This document shows positions 28,694-36,649 of a stretch of 64,000 nucleotides of DNA, in pieces (position 1 is the first letter of the stretch; each line of letters opens with the position of its first letter). Below the pieces are notes generated by a model, which was given only the letters and a program-made list of their open reading frames with translations, had not been told where the DNA came from and did no database searches. The position numbers and the translations under genes are program-made. This DNA is from UBA1952 sp965246905 (lineage in GTDB: Bacteria > Bacteroidota > Bacteroidia > Chitinophagales > Chitinophagaceae): the NCBI GenBank assembly GCA_965246905.1, contig CBDFFZ010000011.1:71388-135387 (forward strand), read 5' to 3'.

Positions 28694-29705
28694 GGGGTGA
28701 ATATTTACTTAAAGTTAGACTATCGGCATGGAAGAAAAGAACGCTCAGCGAATCATTGCGCGCCTTGCGTGCAGTGAAGCCGGCCACTTCTTTCAGGGCA
28801 TCGATTGTAGGGCTTTCCGCGCGCAATTCATCTCCAGCAAGAAAATGATACTCCTGCCAGAGCGTATCTTTTACGCAGGAGTAAAGGTTGCTTTTAAGCG
28901 GCCGGAATGCTGCATTATTTGCAATAGATTCCGGTGTAATATCCCTCAGGATGCCCAACATCCTCCCATCCCGGAAATGCAGGCACCAACTGAATAGCGG
29001 CAGCGCAATATCTACCGGCAACGGATAAGCATCCAGCGCAGCAAGATAATTTTTTGCAAGCCCGGCATCGAGTATAGAGTTGTGCGCACCCGGCTGCTTC
29101 AGGTTGCCCACGTTGTAGCACATAACCAGGGCACGATCCACAGGCGGTATGCCACTGCGCTCCCTATATTTTACCTGGTGCAGGCGCACCGTGCAGCTTA
29201 GCGTTTTATGCCGGAAAAATTTTTCCCTTTTCATTGCACGCAGCAGATTAAAATAGCGTTCCCGCGTGCCTGCTGTCCAGTCACAGTCTATCTGTATTTC
29301 CGCCGGATTTAGACGGCTTCCTGCACTGATCTCATCCAGGAGCTTAGCGATATTTTTTGCCAGCTCCGGCACCTGCGCATCACTCAGCTTTGCAATGGCT
29401 TTTTGGGTAATAAAAACCACCGGTGTATGGACAAACAAGGTTTTGGGGTTCTCACGCAGTCGCAGTATTGCCAAGGGTTTCGGGCAGTTTCCGAAATCAT
29501 CCCAATCAACATCGAAGCAATGGATGTACAGCCGTGTACAGCCTGCCTGCACCAGCTTTTCCTGCTCGTAATTACTGAGCTTAAAGAAAGTTTTCCAGTA
29601 ATAAAATCCGCGGGTTACGGTGTGGTGTTTTTTTTGGCAGGAAGCGAGCAAAAGTAATCCTGCAAGGAGTAAGAGGTATTTAGCTGAAGCGGTACTATTA
29701 AACAT
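28659..29705 (-). CDS. DUF3142-like lipoprotein, possible glycoside-hydrolase fold
   Basis: The 348-residue protein begins with a lipoprotein signal peptide, LLLLAGLLLLASC, with Cys as likely lipidated residue 23. The mature part has RGFYYWKTFFKLSNYEQEKL, LYIHCFDVDWDDFG and PAEIQIDCDWTAGTRERY, the pattern of DUF3142 proteins, which resemble TIM-barrel glycosidases. Residues IDCDW could contribute acidic active-site groups. It precedes the 777-residue secreted protein in the same transcription unit. The exact substrate cannot be inferred. Confidence 0.7.
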   Translation of the reverse strand: MFNSTASAKYLLLLAGLLLLASCQKKHHTVTRGFYYWKTFFKLSNYEQEKLVQAGCTRLYIHCFDVDWDDFGNCPKPLAILRLRENPKTLFVHTPVVFITQKAIAKLSDAQVPELAKNIAKLLDEISAGSRLNPAEIQIDCDWTAGTRERYFNLLRAMKREKFFRHKTLSCTVRLHQVKYRERSGIPPVDRALVMCYNVGNLKQPGAHNSILDAGLAKNYLAALDAYPLPVDIALPLFSWCLHFRDGRMLGILRDITPESIANNAAFRPLKSNLYSCVKDTLWQEYHFLAGDELRAESPTIDALKEVAGFTARKARNDSLSVLFFHADSLTLSKYSPHDLETVYRIYQ

Positions 29706-29868
29706 CCTTTGTGCAACCGAACGTTAGTTCTATTTTCTTTTTATAAGAGGGGATGAAGTACCTACGTTCACGGCTCCAGTGCTATACAGCCTTTATTTTC
29801 TGGTGTAAGGATAGATCGCAGATTGAGTTGAATAGATTGATCTTCGCAGATTTCCTGCTTGACTAATT

Positions 29869-30744
29869 TTAAGGCATCAGCACTCCAAGCGCGCCGGCAT
29901 CTACCCTGAAAGTTACTTTGTTGGTACATGCATGGGCATCACCATCTATCTGCATCTGGTGTAGCTCCGGGTGAGCGATGCTTGCTTCGTGGCAACGATA
30001 ATGCTTTACATACCGGCTTGCGGTAAGGTTGCCTTTCATAGCGCGCATTACAAGGTGTGCGCCCAGCAGCTTCGGAAATTTTCGGATGATCACCATATCC
30101 AGCATCCCATCTGTATAGCTTGCCTGCGGGGCTATTTTAAAATTGTAGCCAAACTGCTGTCCGTTGGCCACATTTACCAGAAAAGCCCGCTCACGCAGCC
30201 TTTCGCCGTCGATAGTGATGCGCCAGTCGTATGATTTATAACCCCAGATATGCCGCGCTATCAGCCATGAGTAGGCACGGAACCCGCGCTTTTTACTTTT
30301 GGAGAATTCTTTGGAGATCAGCGCATCGAAGCCAACGCCTGCATTGGATATGTATGGCCGGTCGTTGGCAAAACCAAGATCGGTTTGCACCACATTACAA
30401 CGATTAATGATTGCAATGCAGCCCGCATCATCGAGCGGAAGACTCATATTTCGCGCCATACCATTGCCGGAGCCGCGCGGCACTATGCCCAATGCCGTGT
30501 TTGTACCTGCAAGCCCGGCCACCACATCATTTACAGAGCCATCGCCCCCCACTGCAATTACCGCAAAGGCGCCTTTCTTTGCTGCATCCCGCGCAAGCTC
30601 AATGCCATGCTTAGGATATTTGGTATGCTGGAGCTCATGGCTATATTGTGTATGGTCGAGCGTAGTGTCTATTGCGCTTTGAATTGCCTTTACCCTGTCT
30701 GTACCACTGCGCGGATTGACGATAAATACAAGGTGTTTTTTCAT
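29869..30744 (-). CDS. diacylglycerol kinase-family lipid kinase
   Basis: The 291-residue protein shows the DAGK/LCB5 catalytic motifs: FIVNPRSGT near residue 8, AVGGDGSVNDVVAGL near 65 and VPRGSGNGMARNM near 90. The C-terminal beta-sandwich includes NVANGQQFGYNFKIAP and TDGMLDMVII. Such enzymes phosphorylate diacylglycerol or other lipids at the inner membrane using ATP. It starts two bases after nadC stops and so belongs to the same operon. The length is normal for YegS/BmrU-type kinases. Confidence 0.9.
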   Translation of the reverse strand: MKKHLVFIVNPRSGTDRVKAIQSAIDTTLDHTQYSHELQHTKYPKHGIELARDAAKKGAFAVIAVGGDGSVNDVVAGLAGTNTALGIVPRGSGNGMARNMSLPLDDAGCIAIINRCNVVQTDLGFANDRPYISNAGVGFDALISKEFSKSKKRGFRAYSWLIARHIWGYKSYDWRITIDGERLRERAFLVNVANGQQFGYNFKIAPQASYTDGMLDMVIIRKFPKLLGAHLVMRAMKGNLTASRYVKHYRCHEASIAHPELHQMQIDGDAHACTNKVTFRVDAGALGVLMP

Positions 30745-30746
30745 GG

Positions 30747-31586
30747 TTAGACGATTTGTGCTTTAAGGCTCAGATCAAGGCTCACCGCATGGTGGATGAT
30801 GGCACCTACAGAGATAAAATCTACCCCGGTGCGGGCATAATCTTCAATATTGCCGAGGTGTATCCCGCCGGATGCTTCGGTTTCGTAGCGACCGCCGATC
30901 AGGGCTACAGCTTCTTCGATCATTGTGGGCTCATAGTTATCCAGCATGATGCGCTGTACATTTCCGGTTGCCAGTACTTCTTTTACATCTGCAAGGCTAC
31001 GGGTCTCAATCTCTATTTTAAGGTCTAAGTTTTTAGCCTTCAGATAGCTGTTCGTTTGCTCAATCGCTTTTGTTATGCCGCCGCAGAAATCTATATGGTT
31101 GTCTTTGAGCATTACCATATCATACAACCCCATACGGTGATTGTATCCTCCCCCCAAATGCACGGCTTCCTTCTCAAACCGGCGGAACAGCGGCGTAGTT
31201 TTGCGGGTATCTAATATCTTCGCTTTATATTGTTTGATCTTTTCCGCATACTGCCGGGTAATGGTGGCTATGCCGCTCATGCGCTGCATGCAATTGAGCG
31301 CAAGCCGCTCTGCTTTAAGGATAGTGTGTACTGAAGCACTTACTTCAAATGCTGTATCTCCTTTGGCAATCCGGTCTCCATCTTTTTTATTTAAGATAAA
31401 TACTGATTCCGGCTCCAGAAAATGAAAAATATCCTGCGCAAGTTGCAAGCCTGCCAGGATACCCTCCTCCTTAATTTTCAAAATAGCTTTGCCCTTTGCT
31501 GCCTGCGGTATAGAAGCAAGCGTGGAAAAGTCGCCTTCTCCTACATCTTCCGCAAGCGCGGCTGCAATAAATTCTGTTGTGGTCAT
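30747..31586 (-). CDS. nadC: nicotinate-nucleotide pyrophosphorylase (carboxylating)
   Basis: The 279-residue protein makes nicotinate mononucleotide from quinolinate and PRPP in de novo NAD synthesis. Diagnostic stretches are AERLALNCMQRMSGIAT, ILDTRKTTPLFRRFEKEAV, HLGGGYNHRMGLYDMVMLKD and the C-terminal EASGGIHLGNIEDYA. Catalytic Lys, Arg and His residues of the type II phosphoribosyltransferase fold are all in place. It is followed at two bases by the lipid kinase gene. Confidence 0.95.
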   Translation of the reverse strand: MTTTEFIAAALAEDVGEGDFSTLASIPQAAKGKAILKIKEEGILAGLQLAQDIFHFLEPESVFILNKKDGDRIAKGDTAFEVSASVHTILKAERLALNCMQRMSGIATITRQYAEKIKQYKAKILDTRKTTPLFRRFEKEAVHLGGGYNHRMGLYDMVMLKDNHIDFCGGITKAIEQTNSYLKAKNLDLKIEIETRSLADVKEVLATGNVQRIMLDNYEPTMIEEAVALIGGRYETEASGGIHLGNIEDYARTGVDFISVGAIIHHAVSLDLSLKAQIV

Positions 31587-31741
31587 TGGTTACAAAGTAC
31601 AAATGCTTGCCGGAGGGCAAATATAGCAGCGCTATAACTTCCCTTTTGTAAGCATTCTATTAAATATTCGTTGTTTTGTTCAATAAATAAATTCATATTC
31701 TTTAGAATTTGCGAACTTTCTTGTCTTTGAAATACGGACTT

Positions 31742-32965
31742 CTAAAAACCGGGTTGCCGCCAAAGCAGGCTGCTATCACCAAAGCTCAGGAACCGGAACC
31801 GATGCGCTAACGCATAATCATACACGCGCCGCCAATCCTCCCCAATCAGCGCAGCTACCAACAGCAGCAAAGTTGATTGCGGCTGATGGAAGTTCGTAAT
31901 CAGTCCGCTCACGATCTTAAAATCATAGCCCGGCGCAATAAGTATGCCGGTTTTGGTAATAATCCGGTCGCTGCCGGTACGCAGGAGCCAATCCTGCAGG
32001 GCGCGCAAAGCAACGGTTGCCGGTACATTCAAATCATGTCGATATGGTTCCCACTGATTAATTTCCAGCGCATTGGCTGTTACATCCGGCTGCGCAATAA
32101 TTTTACACCCAATCCAGTAAAGACTCTCTAAGGTACGCAGCGTTGTAGTACCAGCGGCTATTATTTTTTTAGCGGGATGAGCCAGTAGATCTTCAATAAC
32201 CGTTCTGCTTACCTCCATCCATTCGGCATGCATCTGGTGCGCGCCGATGGTCTCAGCCTTCACCGGCTTAAAAGTTCCGGCCCCCACATGCAGTGTGAGC
32301 AAAGTAGATTGAATACCTTTTGCTATGAGCCCTTCCATCACCGCTGGAGTAAAATGAAGCGAGGCCGTTGGCGCGGCAACGCTGCCTTCCTCCGCAGCAA
32401 AAATGGTCTGGTAGCCTACTTCATCCTGTGCTTCCGCCGTGCGATTTAAGTAAGGGGGCAATGGCAAATCTCCCGCCTCTCTCAGCACTTCGGCAAAAGA
32501 CAGATCCGGGTTATCCCACTCCAGCTCAATGATAAAATCCGTGGCAGCACGCTCTATGATCTTTGCAGTAAGCTTAAAATGCGGATGAGCTGCTTCGAGC
32601 ATTATTCCTTCCTTCCATTTGGCAGCGCCGCCTACCATACACCGCCACCATACTTTGCCTTGCTGTGTCATTGCAATAGATACTCCGCCATATTGCTCAT
32701 GCGGCTCTAAGCAAAAAACTTCAATAGCGCCGCCTGTAGGCTTCCTGAAAAGAAGGCGGGCATGTACCACCTTCGTCTGGTTAAAAACGATAAGCGAGCC
32801 CGAAGGCAGCTCATCGGGCAACTGTGAAAAAACGCCTTCGCTGATCATACCTTTTTTATACACCAGCAGCTTCGAGGCATCGCGCTGCAACAGCGGATAG
32901 CGGGCAATGCGCTCATCAGGGAGCGTGTAGGTATAGTCTTCAATTTTCAAATCCGCAGGGTGCAT
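31742..32965 (-). CDS. queA: S-adenosylmethionine:tRNA ribosyltransferase-isomerase
   Basis: The 407-residue protein catalyses the formation of epoxyqueuosine in tRNA. It starts with the family signature YTLPDERIARYPLLQRDASKL. It contains LIVFNQTKVVHARLLFRK, PLPPYLNR, ASLHFTPAVMEGL, TLHVGAGTFKPVKAE and the C-terminal TNFHQPQSTLLLLVAALIG. The length and order of motifs fit complete QueA proteins. It lies five bases after dgt on the same strand, so the two are probably co-transcribed. Confidence 0.95.
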   Translation of the reverse strand: MHPADLKIEDYTYTLPDERIARYPLLQRDASKLLVYKKGMISEGVFSQLPDELPSGSLIVFNQTKVVHARLLFRKPTGGAIEVFCLEPHEQYGGVSIAMTQQGKVWWRCMVGGAAKWKEGIMLEAAHPHFKLTAKIIERAATDFIIELEWDNPDLSFAEVLREAGDLPLPPYLNRTAEAQDEVGYQTIFAAEEGSVAAPTASLHFTPAVMEGLIAKGIQSTLLTLHVGAGTFKPVKAETIGAHQMHAEWMEVSRTVIEDLLAHPAKKIIAAGTTTLRTLESLYWIGCKIIAQPDVTANALEINQWEPYRHDLNVPATVALRALQDWLLRTGSDRIITKTGILIAPGYDFKIVSGLITNFHQPQSTLLLLVAALIGEDWRRVYDYALAHRFRFLSFGDSSLLWRQPGF

Positions 32966-32970
32966 GGCGC

Positions 32971-34359
32971 TTATCGTAATTGCGGTATCGAGATGCCGGT
33001 CATCTTGCGGTACAGGTCCATCGCATACAAGTCCGTCATGCCGCTTACAAAATCCACTACAGACTGTACATTACTATAAAGGTCGGGGCTTGAAACCGGG
33101 TACTGAGTAGATACAAGGCGCAGCACATGCTTTGCTTTTAAAGATCCCGGCTGTAGCACTGCACCTACAAACTCCTTTAGCAAGCCGCCTATTACGTGAT
33201 ACCCTGCCACCTCGATCTCTATGACCGGCGGGTAGCCGTACACATGCTTTACCGAGTGCGCATCGATCGCCGCCATCATTGCAAGTTCATCTACAGGCAG
33301 GCAATCCAGCAGTGATTTATTGAGTGTGCCCGCCAGCATCGCCGCTTCATTTTCCATAAATACAGCGGTAAGATTACTTACCATCAGCCCAATCCATTTT
33401 GCACGGATAAACTGCACTTTCTTATTGTCATCGCGGATACCCGAAAGCTTGCGCTGCACATACTCGGCAGAATTATATCCCGTGGCATCACTGAAAAAAG
33501 GCAGGAACAGATCTTCAATCGTTTTGAGCGATACAATGCCCAGCCGGTGCGCATCTTCAAGGTCAATGATACGGTAGCACAGATCATCTGCAGCTTCTAC
33601 AAGGAACACGAAAGGGTGCCGGGTGTACACATCCTTTATTCCGGGTTGCTGCTCAATTTCCAGGGCAGCCGCTAGATTGCGGTAAATCGTTTTTTCACTA
33701 TCAAAAAACCCGGATTTCTTCGTAGCGATTAGGCCGGTCTTTTTATTGAATCCTGCAGCCGAAGCGCAGGGATATTTAATCACCGAGGCAAGCGTAGTGT
33801 AAGTAAGCCGCTCCCCGCCCGGCTCCGGCTCACCGAAGCTTTGCGTAAGTATGCGGAAGGCATTGGCATTACCTTCGAATGCCTCAAAATCCCGCCGCTG
33901 ATTTTCGCTCAGGCTATCCTGCACTAATTGGCGCTGCATACCTTCGAGCCCGGTAAAATATGCACGAATTGCATCTTCGCCCGAATGCCCGAAGGGCGGG
34001 TTGCCTATATCATGCGCAAGGCAGGCTGCCCCTACGACCGCAGCAAGCTCATGCCGGTAAAAATCTTTAAAGTCATCACCATATTCCACCCCGTACTTAT
34101 CGGCCAGAAGCTCCCCTGCTGCTTTGCCCAGCGAGCGGCCTACTGAAGCCACCTCTAAGCTATGCGTAAGCCGGTTATGCACAAATACAGGGCCTGGCAA
34201 CGGAAAAACCTGAGTTTTGCCTTGCAGCCGCCGGAAGGGCGAGGAGAAGATTAGCCGGTCGTAATCCCGGATATAAGAAGTGCGGAAGCTATCCGGGTTC
34301 GCGCTCTTACGGGGCGGGTCGCCGGTGCGTTGCGGACTGTAAAGCGTATGCCAGTTCAT
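32971..34359 (-). CDS. dgt: dGTPase, HD-domain deoxyguanosinetriphosphate triphosphohydrolase
   Basis: I use the ATG at 34359 (MNWHTLYSPQRTG), giving 462 residues; the longer open frame upstream runs through the candidate small-RNA region and looks non-coding. Motifs are YDRLIFSSPFRRLQGKTQVF, NRLTHSLEVASVGRSLG, LAHDIGNPPFGHSGEDAI, which holds the HD metal site, and LVEAADDLCYRIIDLEDA. The enzyme converts dGTP to deoxyguanosine and tripolyphosphate. Dgt enzymes can also limit phage replication, but this chromosomal location beside queA suggests housekeeping. Confidence 0.93.
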   Translation of the reverse strand: MNWHTLYSPQRTGDPPRKSANPDSFRTSYIRDYDRLIFSSPFRRLQGKTQVFPLPGPVFVHNRLTHSLEVASVGRSLGKAAGELLADKYGVEYGDDFKDFYRHELAAVVGAACLAHDIGNPPFGHSGEDAIRAYFTGLEGMQRQLVQDSLSENQRRDFEAFEGNANAFRILTQSFGEPEPGGERLTYTTLASVIKYPCASAAGFNKKTGLIATKKSGFFDSEKTIYRNLAAALEIEQQPGIKDVYTRHPFVFLVEAADDLCYRIIDLEDAHRLGIVSLKTIEDLFLPFFSDATGYNSAEYVQRKLSGIRDDNKKVQFIRAKWIGLMVSNLTAVFMENEAAMLAGTLNKSLLDCLPVDELAMMAAIDAHSVKHVYGYPPVIEIEVAGYHVIGGLLKEFVGAVLQPGSLKAKHVLRLVSTQYPVSSPDLYSNVQSVVDFVSGMTDLYAMDLYRKMTGISIPQLR

Positions 34360-34428
34360 AGAGGTATTGCCGCAAAAGTAGGCAGGAATGCGGGCGCACC
34401 GGAAGCTATAGCATTTTTTAAAAATTTT

Positions 34429-34460
34429 TTTGAACAGAATGCAAAAGTTGACTATTATTG
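34429..34460 (+). promoter_or_regulatory. Bacteroidota-type promoter for a candidate small RNA
   Basis: TTTG (34429-34432), a 20-base spacer and TATTATTG (34453-34460) fit the TTTG-N19/20-TAnnTTTG consensus with one mismatch. It points right, away from dgt. Confidence 0.55.
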
Positions 34461-34465
34461 CACCT

Positions 34466-34607
34466 GTAAAGGTGGTTGAAAAGCTGCCCGCGCAACCAAA
34501 CAGACTTTCCACGTTTTTCGTTTCAATAGGGGTAAAGGTCTTTTGTTTCCACAACGGACCACACAATGAAGAGCGCCTTGTATTCTTACAAGGCGTTTTC
34601 GTTTTTT
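34466..34607 (+). ncRNA. candidate structured small RNA upstream of dgt
   Basis: About 140 bases lie between a good promoter and a strong intrinsic terminator, with no convincing ORF. Hairpins can be drawn: CACCT-GTAA-AGGTG at 34461-34474 (start possibly not transcribed), GGTTG...CAACC just after it, GGTC...GTT-TCCAC-AAC...GACC around 34537-34560, then the terminator. It could be a regulatory RNA or a 6S-like RNA; I cannot assign a family. It is divergent from dgt. Confidence 0.5.
34574..34607 (+). terminator. intrinsic terminator of the candidate small RNA
   Basis: CGCCTTGTA-TTCT-TACAAGGCG is a perfect 9-bp hairpin (34574-34595) followed by TTTTCGTTTTTT. Confidence 0.8.
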
Positions 34608-34789
34608 GAGGATATTCATCGCTGCATTTTTTGGGGTGTATAGTGCTGAAGGGCGGCACCGGACTACGATTCGCGCGGGGTATAGCCAAAGCTTTACTGA
34701 AGTTTCGCCTGTATCTCATGTTCCAAGCCCTTCGCGAAAAGCTATATTTCTCTAATTTACACCTGTCCAGTTTTAAGAGGGGGGAGGTC

Positions 34790-35012
34790 AGGTCAGGTAG
34801 CAGCGTCCGACAGGGAATACCCCTTCTGGGAGCGCAACCCGCTGAGCGTGCCTGTATGGAGTGAGGCAGTCATCATTCAAAAGCTGAAATACATCCATCA
34901 GAACCTGGTGCGGGCCGGTATATGCACCGAAGCTGCGGCTTATCCTTATTCATCAGCGGCATTTTATGAGATTAGTGAGGATGCGTTTGGGTTGCTATCT
35001 GCTTACAGGTAA
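34790..35012 (+). pseudogene. 3' remnant of a REP-associated (IS200-like) transposase
   Basis: One plus-strand frame reads DREYPFWERNPLSVPVWSE, then LKYIHQNLVRAG and YPYSSAAFYEI before a TAA at 35010-35012. The IHQNxVRAG...YPYSS pattern is the C-terminus of Y1/RAYT transposases. The catalytic HUH and upstream part are missing, so this is a truncated relic. REP-like palindromes with related sequence lie at 35061-35084 and 35679-35711. Confidence 0.7.
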
Positions 35013-35093
35013 TTTTAAAGATGCCTGACTTTTGCGCAGGCGTGCATAGCGCTCCTATAACTTGCAGATGATAACACCTGCAAGGGCGGAAAG

Positions 35094-35417
35094 TCAACTG
35101 ATTTCAATCACATTCTGCAACATTCCTTCGTGCATCCGCTCAAATATTTTGGGGATAAGTGCTGCAAGTGTTTCTCTACGGTTGTCCTTGGCGCAAAGCA
35201 CAAAGATGGTCAGTGGCAGGCGCTCTGTATTTTGTTGATAGGGAAGGTTCCGGTCAACCGTCACGAATGCCTCAAAGTTGTCTTCAATCAAAAGTTTGAG
35301 CAATACCCCATTCTTCTGACCTAACCACCGTTTGTCCCGGACTGTCCACACTTCGTGTTCAGTTCCAAAATCGTCTTTTAGTTTTCGCGGAATACTCTCG
35401 TCAAGCAAAATTTTCAT
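35094..35417 (-). CDS. DUF5615 PIN-like toxin
   Basis: The 107-residue protein starts MKILLDESIPRKLKDDFG and contains VWTVRDKRWLGQKNG and FEAFVTVDRNLPYQQN, with conserved acidic residues (LLDE, TVDRN) as in Mut7-C/PIN-like ribonucleases of the DUF5615 family. Its start overlaps the DUF433 gene end by 17 bases. DUF433/DUF5615 pairs are predicted toxin-antitoxin modules; here the nuclease-like protein would be the toxin. Confidence 0.8.
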   Translation of the reverse strand: MKILLDESIPRKLKDDFGTEHEVWTVRDKRWLGQKNGVLLKLLIEDNFEAFVTVDRNLPYQQNTERLPLTIFVLCAKDNRRETLAALIPKIFERMHEGMLQNVIEIS

Positions 35418-35631
35418 GCAAGACTTTTTCTGTGGTCAACGTTTGCCTGGCCATTTCAAGCACGGCTATTGCGGCTGGTTTAGATACTGATGGAAAGTCG
35501 TCAAGAAACTCATCAAGGTCGTCTCCGCCTTCCATATAGTCAAAGAGGTTCTGAATGGGGACGCGGGTTCCCGCAAAGCAAGGCGTTCCGCTCATTATTT
35601 CAGGGTCAATGCTCACTTGTCCGTACTGCAT
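35401..35631 (-). CDS. DUF433 antitoxin
   Basis: The 76-residue protein reads VSIDPEIMSGTPCFAGTRVP then NLFDYMEGGDDLDEFLDDFP, the standard DUF433 signature: a small winged-helix-like protein that partners DUF5615 toxins and probably represses its own operon. It is upstream of and overlaps the toxin gene. Confidence 0.85.
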   Translation of the reverse strand: MQYGQVSIDPEIMSGTPCFAGTRVPIQNLFDYMEGGDDLDEFLDDFPSVSKPAAIAVLEMARQTLTTEKVLHENFA

Positions 35632-35820
35632 AGTATTAGGCTTGAGTCTCTAAAGTTAAGTCAAAGTTGAAGGCATTCCCGCCTTGCAGGTATTATGACC
35701 TGCAAAGGCGGAAACCGGCCAACAAAATTCCCTCCGGCCCGAACCAAAGTACAGCGATGCAAACAGCAGAAGTTTCAACGTCAAGCCCTGCTTGCACAAA
35801 ACCCCATATTGTGTGCTGTG

Positions 35821-35982
35821 CTATTTGGTGTAGAGTTTCGCACTATTCGTCTTCAAATATTCTTTGATTTGCTCAAAGTTCATATTTGCCATTTCTAAAG
35901 ATATTCTGTCCTTGATAGCTCTAAAAGTTTTGACTGTGTCAAACTCTTTTTCTTGTGCTGGTTTTTTAGTTTCAGTCTTCAT
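35821..35982 (-). CDS. small antitoxin-like protein (53 aa) paired with the PIN toxin
   Basis: ATG at 35982 to TAG at 35823-35821 encodes 53 residues, mostly charged and helical, including EFDTVKTFRAIKDRISLEMA and FEQIKEYLK. Its first 11 bases overlap the end of the PIN-domain gene, and its size and acidic/basic make-up fit a neutralising antitoxin. The order is toxin first, antitoxin second, opposite to the usual VapBC arrangement but known for some PIN pairs. Confidence 0.65.
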   Translation of the reverse strand: MKTETKKPAQEKEFDTVKTFRAIKDRISLEMANMNFEQIKEYLKTNSAKLYTK

Positions 35983-36430
35983 ATTCTAAAATTTCTTTTG
36001 GTGAACGTATTTCTAATGATGGATAATTTGAACGAATGTTGATTGAGTTATAACCACGAATTCTGTAAACGTTTACGATGTGTTTAAAATTCCAACTTAC
36101 TAAAATGTCTGCTTTGTAAATTGTCGCAGTTGCAATGTGTATGCAATCATCAAAACTTGTTTGCCCAACTACTTTTTCTGCTACGTATTTTGAGGCAAGT
36201 GTCAATATTTCGTCTGTTACAATTACTTTTTCAATATTCTGTTTCGGCAGATTCTTAAAATGTTCTTTCACATTTTCAGGTGCATTCAATAATTCAGTTT
36301 CTGTCAAGTCTGAAAACACACAAATGACTTGTCCCAATTCAACTCTTTCAAAAAGTTGTAAGGTCGCTTCATCAAATTCCTTGTCAAAAGCGCCACCAAA
36401 AACAGAAGTATCAAAATAAAACCTTTGCAT
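35972..36430 (-). CDS. PIN-domain toxin (VapC-like ribonuclease)
   Basis: The 152-residue protein begins MQRFYFDTSVFGGAFDKEFD, with the first PIN aspartate in FDTSV. It continues with FSDLTETELLNAP and SFDDCIHIATATIYKADILV, carrying the acidic D-D pair, then SWNFKHI. This is the arrangement of VapC-type endoribonucleases. It overlaps the small downstream gene, which is the probable antitoxin. An inverted repeat resembling a recombination site lies just upstream (36507-36642). Confidence 0.8.
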   Translation of the reverse strand: MQRFYFDTSVFGGAFDKEFDEATLQLFERVELGQVICVFSDLTETELLNAPENVKEHFKNLPKQNIEKVIVTDEILTLASKYVAEKVVGQTSFDDCIHIATATIYKADILVSWNFKHIVNVYRIRGYNSINIRSNYPSLEIRSPKEILEYED

Positions 36431-36506
36431 TTTATAGATTTATAATTTTTGCTATAAAGGTAATATTTTTTCTGGCTGTAGCATTTATAGGGTGTCAAAA
36501 CGCATA

Positions 36507-36642
36507 GCACACAATGTTGAAGCATTGGCGTTGTAAGGGCAATCAAGGCTTGTCTGCCCAATGCTTGCACCAAAGATAAATAGAATTACAAATGTTCAGC
36601 CTATGTTCGTCAGCCCCTATAACGCCAATGCAATGTTATGTG
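36507..36642. repeat. long imperfect inverted repeat, attC-like
   Basis: The arm 36507-36540, containing GCATTGGCGTTGTAAGGGC, is matched by the inverse arm 36612-36642, containing GCCCCTATAACGCCAATGC, with a few unpaired bases and a spacer of about 70. Size and imperfect pairing recall integron attC sites, but the canonical RYYYAAC core is not exact. It separates the PIN pair from the GIY-YIG gene. Confidence 0.4.
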
Positions 36643-36649
36643 CAGTATT

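Larger units (their letters stand above)
35061..35711. repeat. two REP-like palindromes near the transposase remnant
   Basis: CTTGCAG (35061-35067) pairs with CTGCAAG (35078-35084) and is followed by GGCGGAAA. CCGCCTTGCAGGT (35679-35691) pairs with ACCTGCAAAGGCGG (35698-35711), with one bulge, and is followed by AAA. Both share ACCTGCAA(G/A)GGCGGAAA-like right halves. They bracket the DUF433/DUF5615 genes. Confidence 0.55.

Noticed and set aside
34360..34719. N-terminal extension of dgt to 582 residues
   Set aside because: The extension crosses a promoter, hairpins and a terminator and has no coding character; the MNWHTLYSPQRTG start fits the family.
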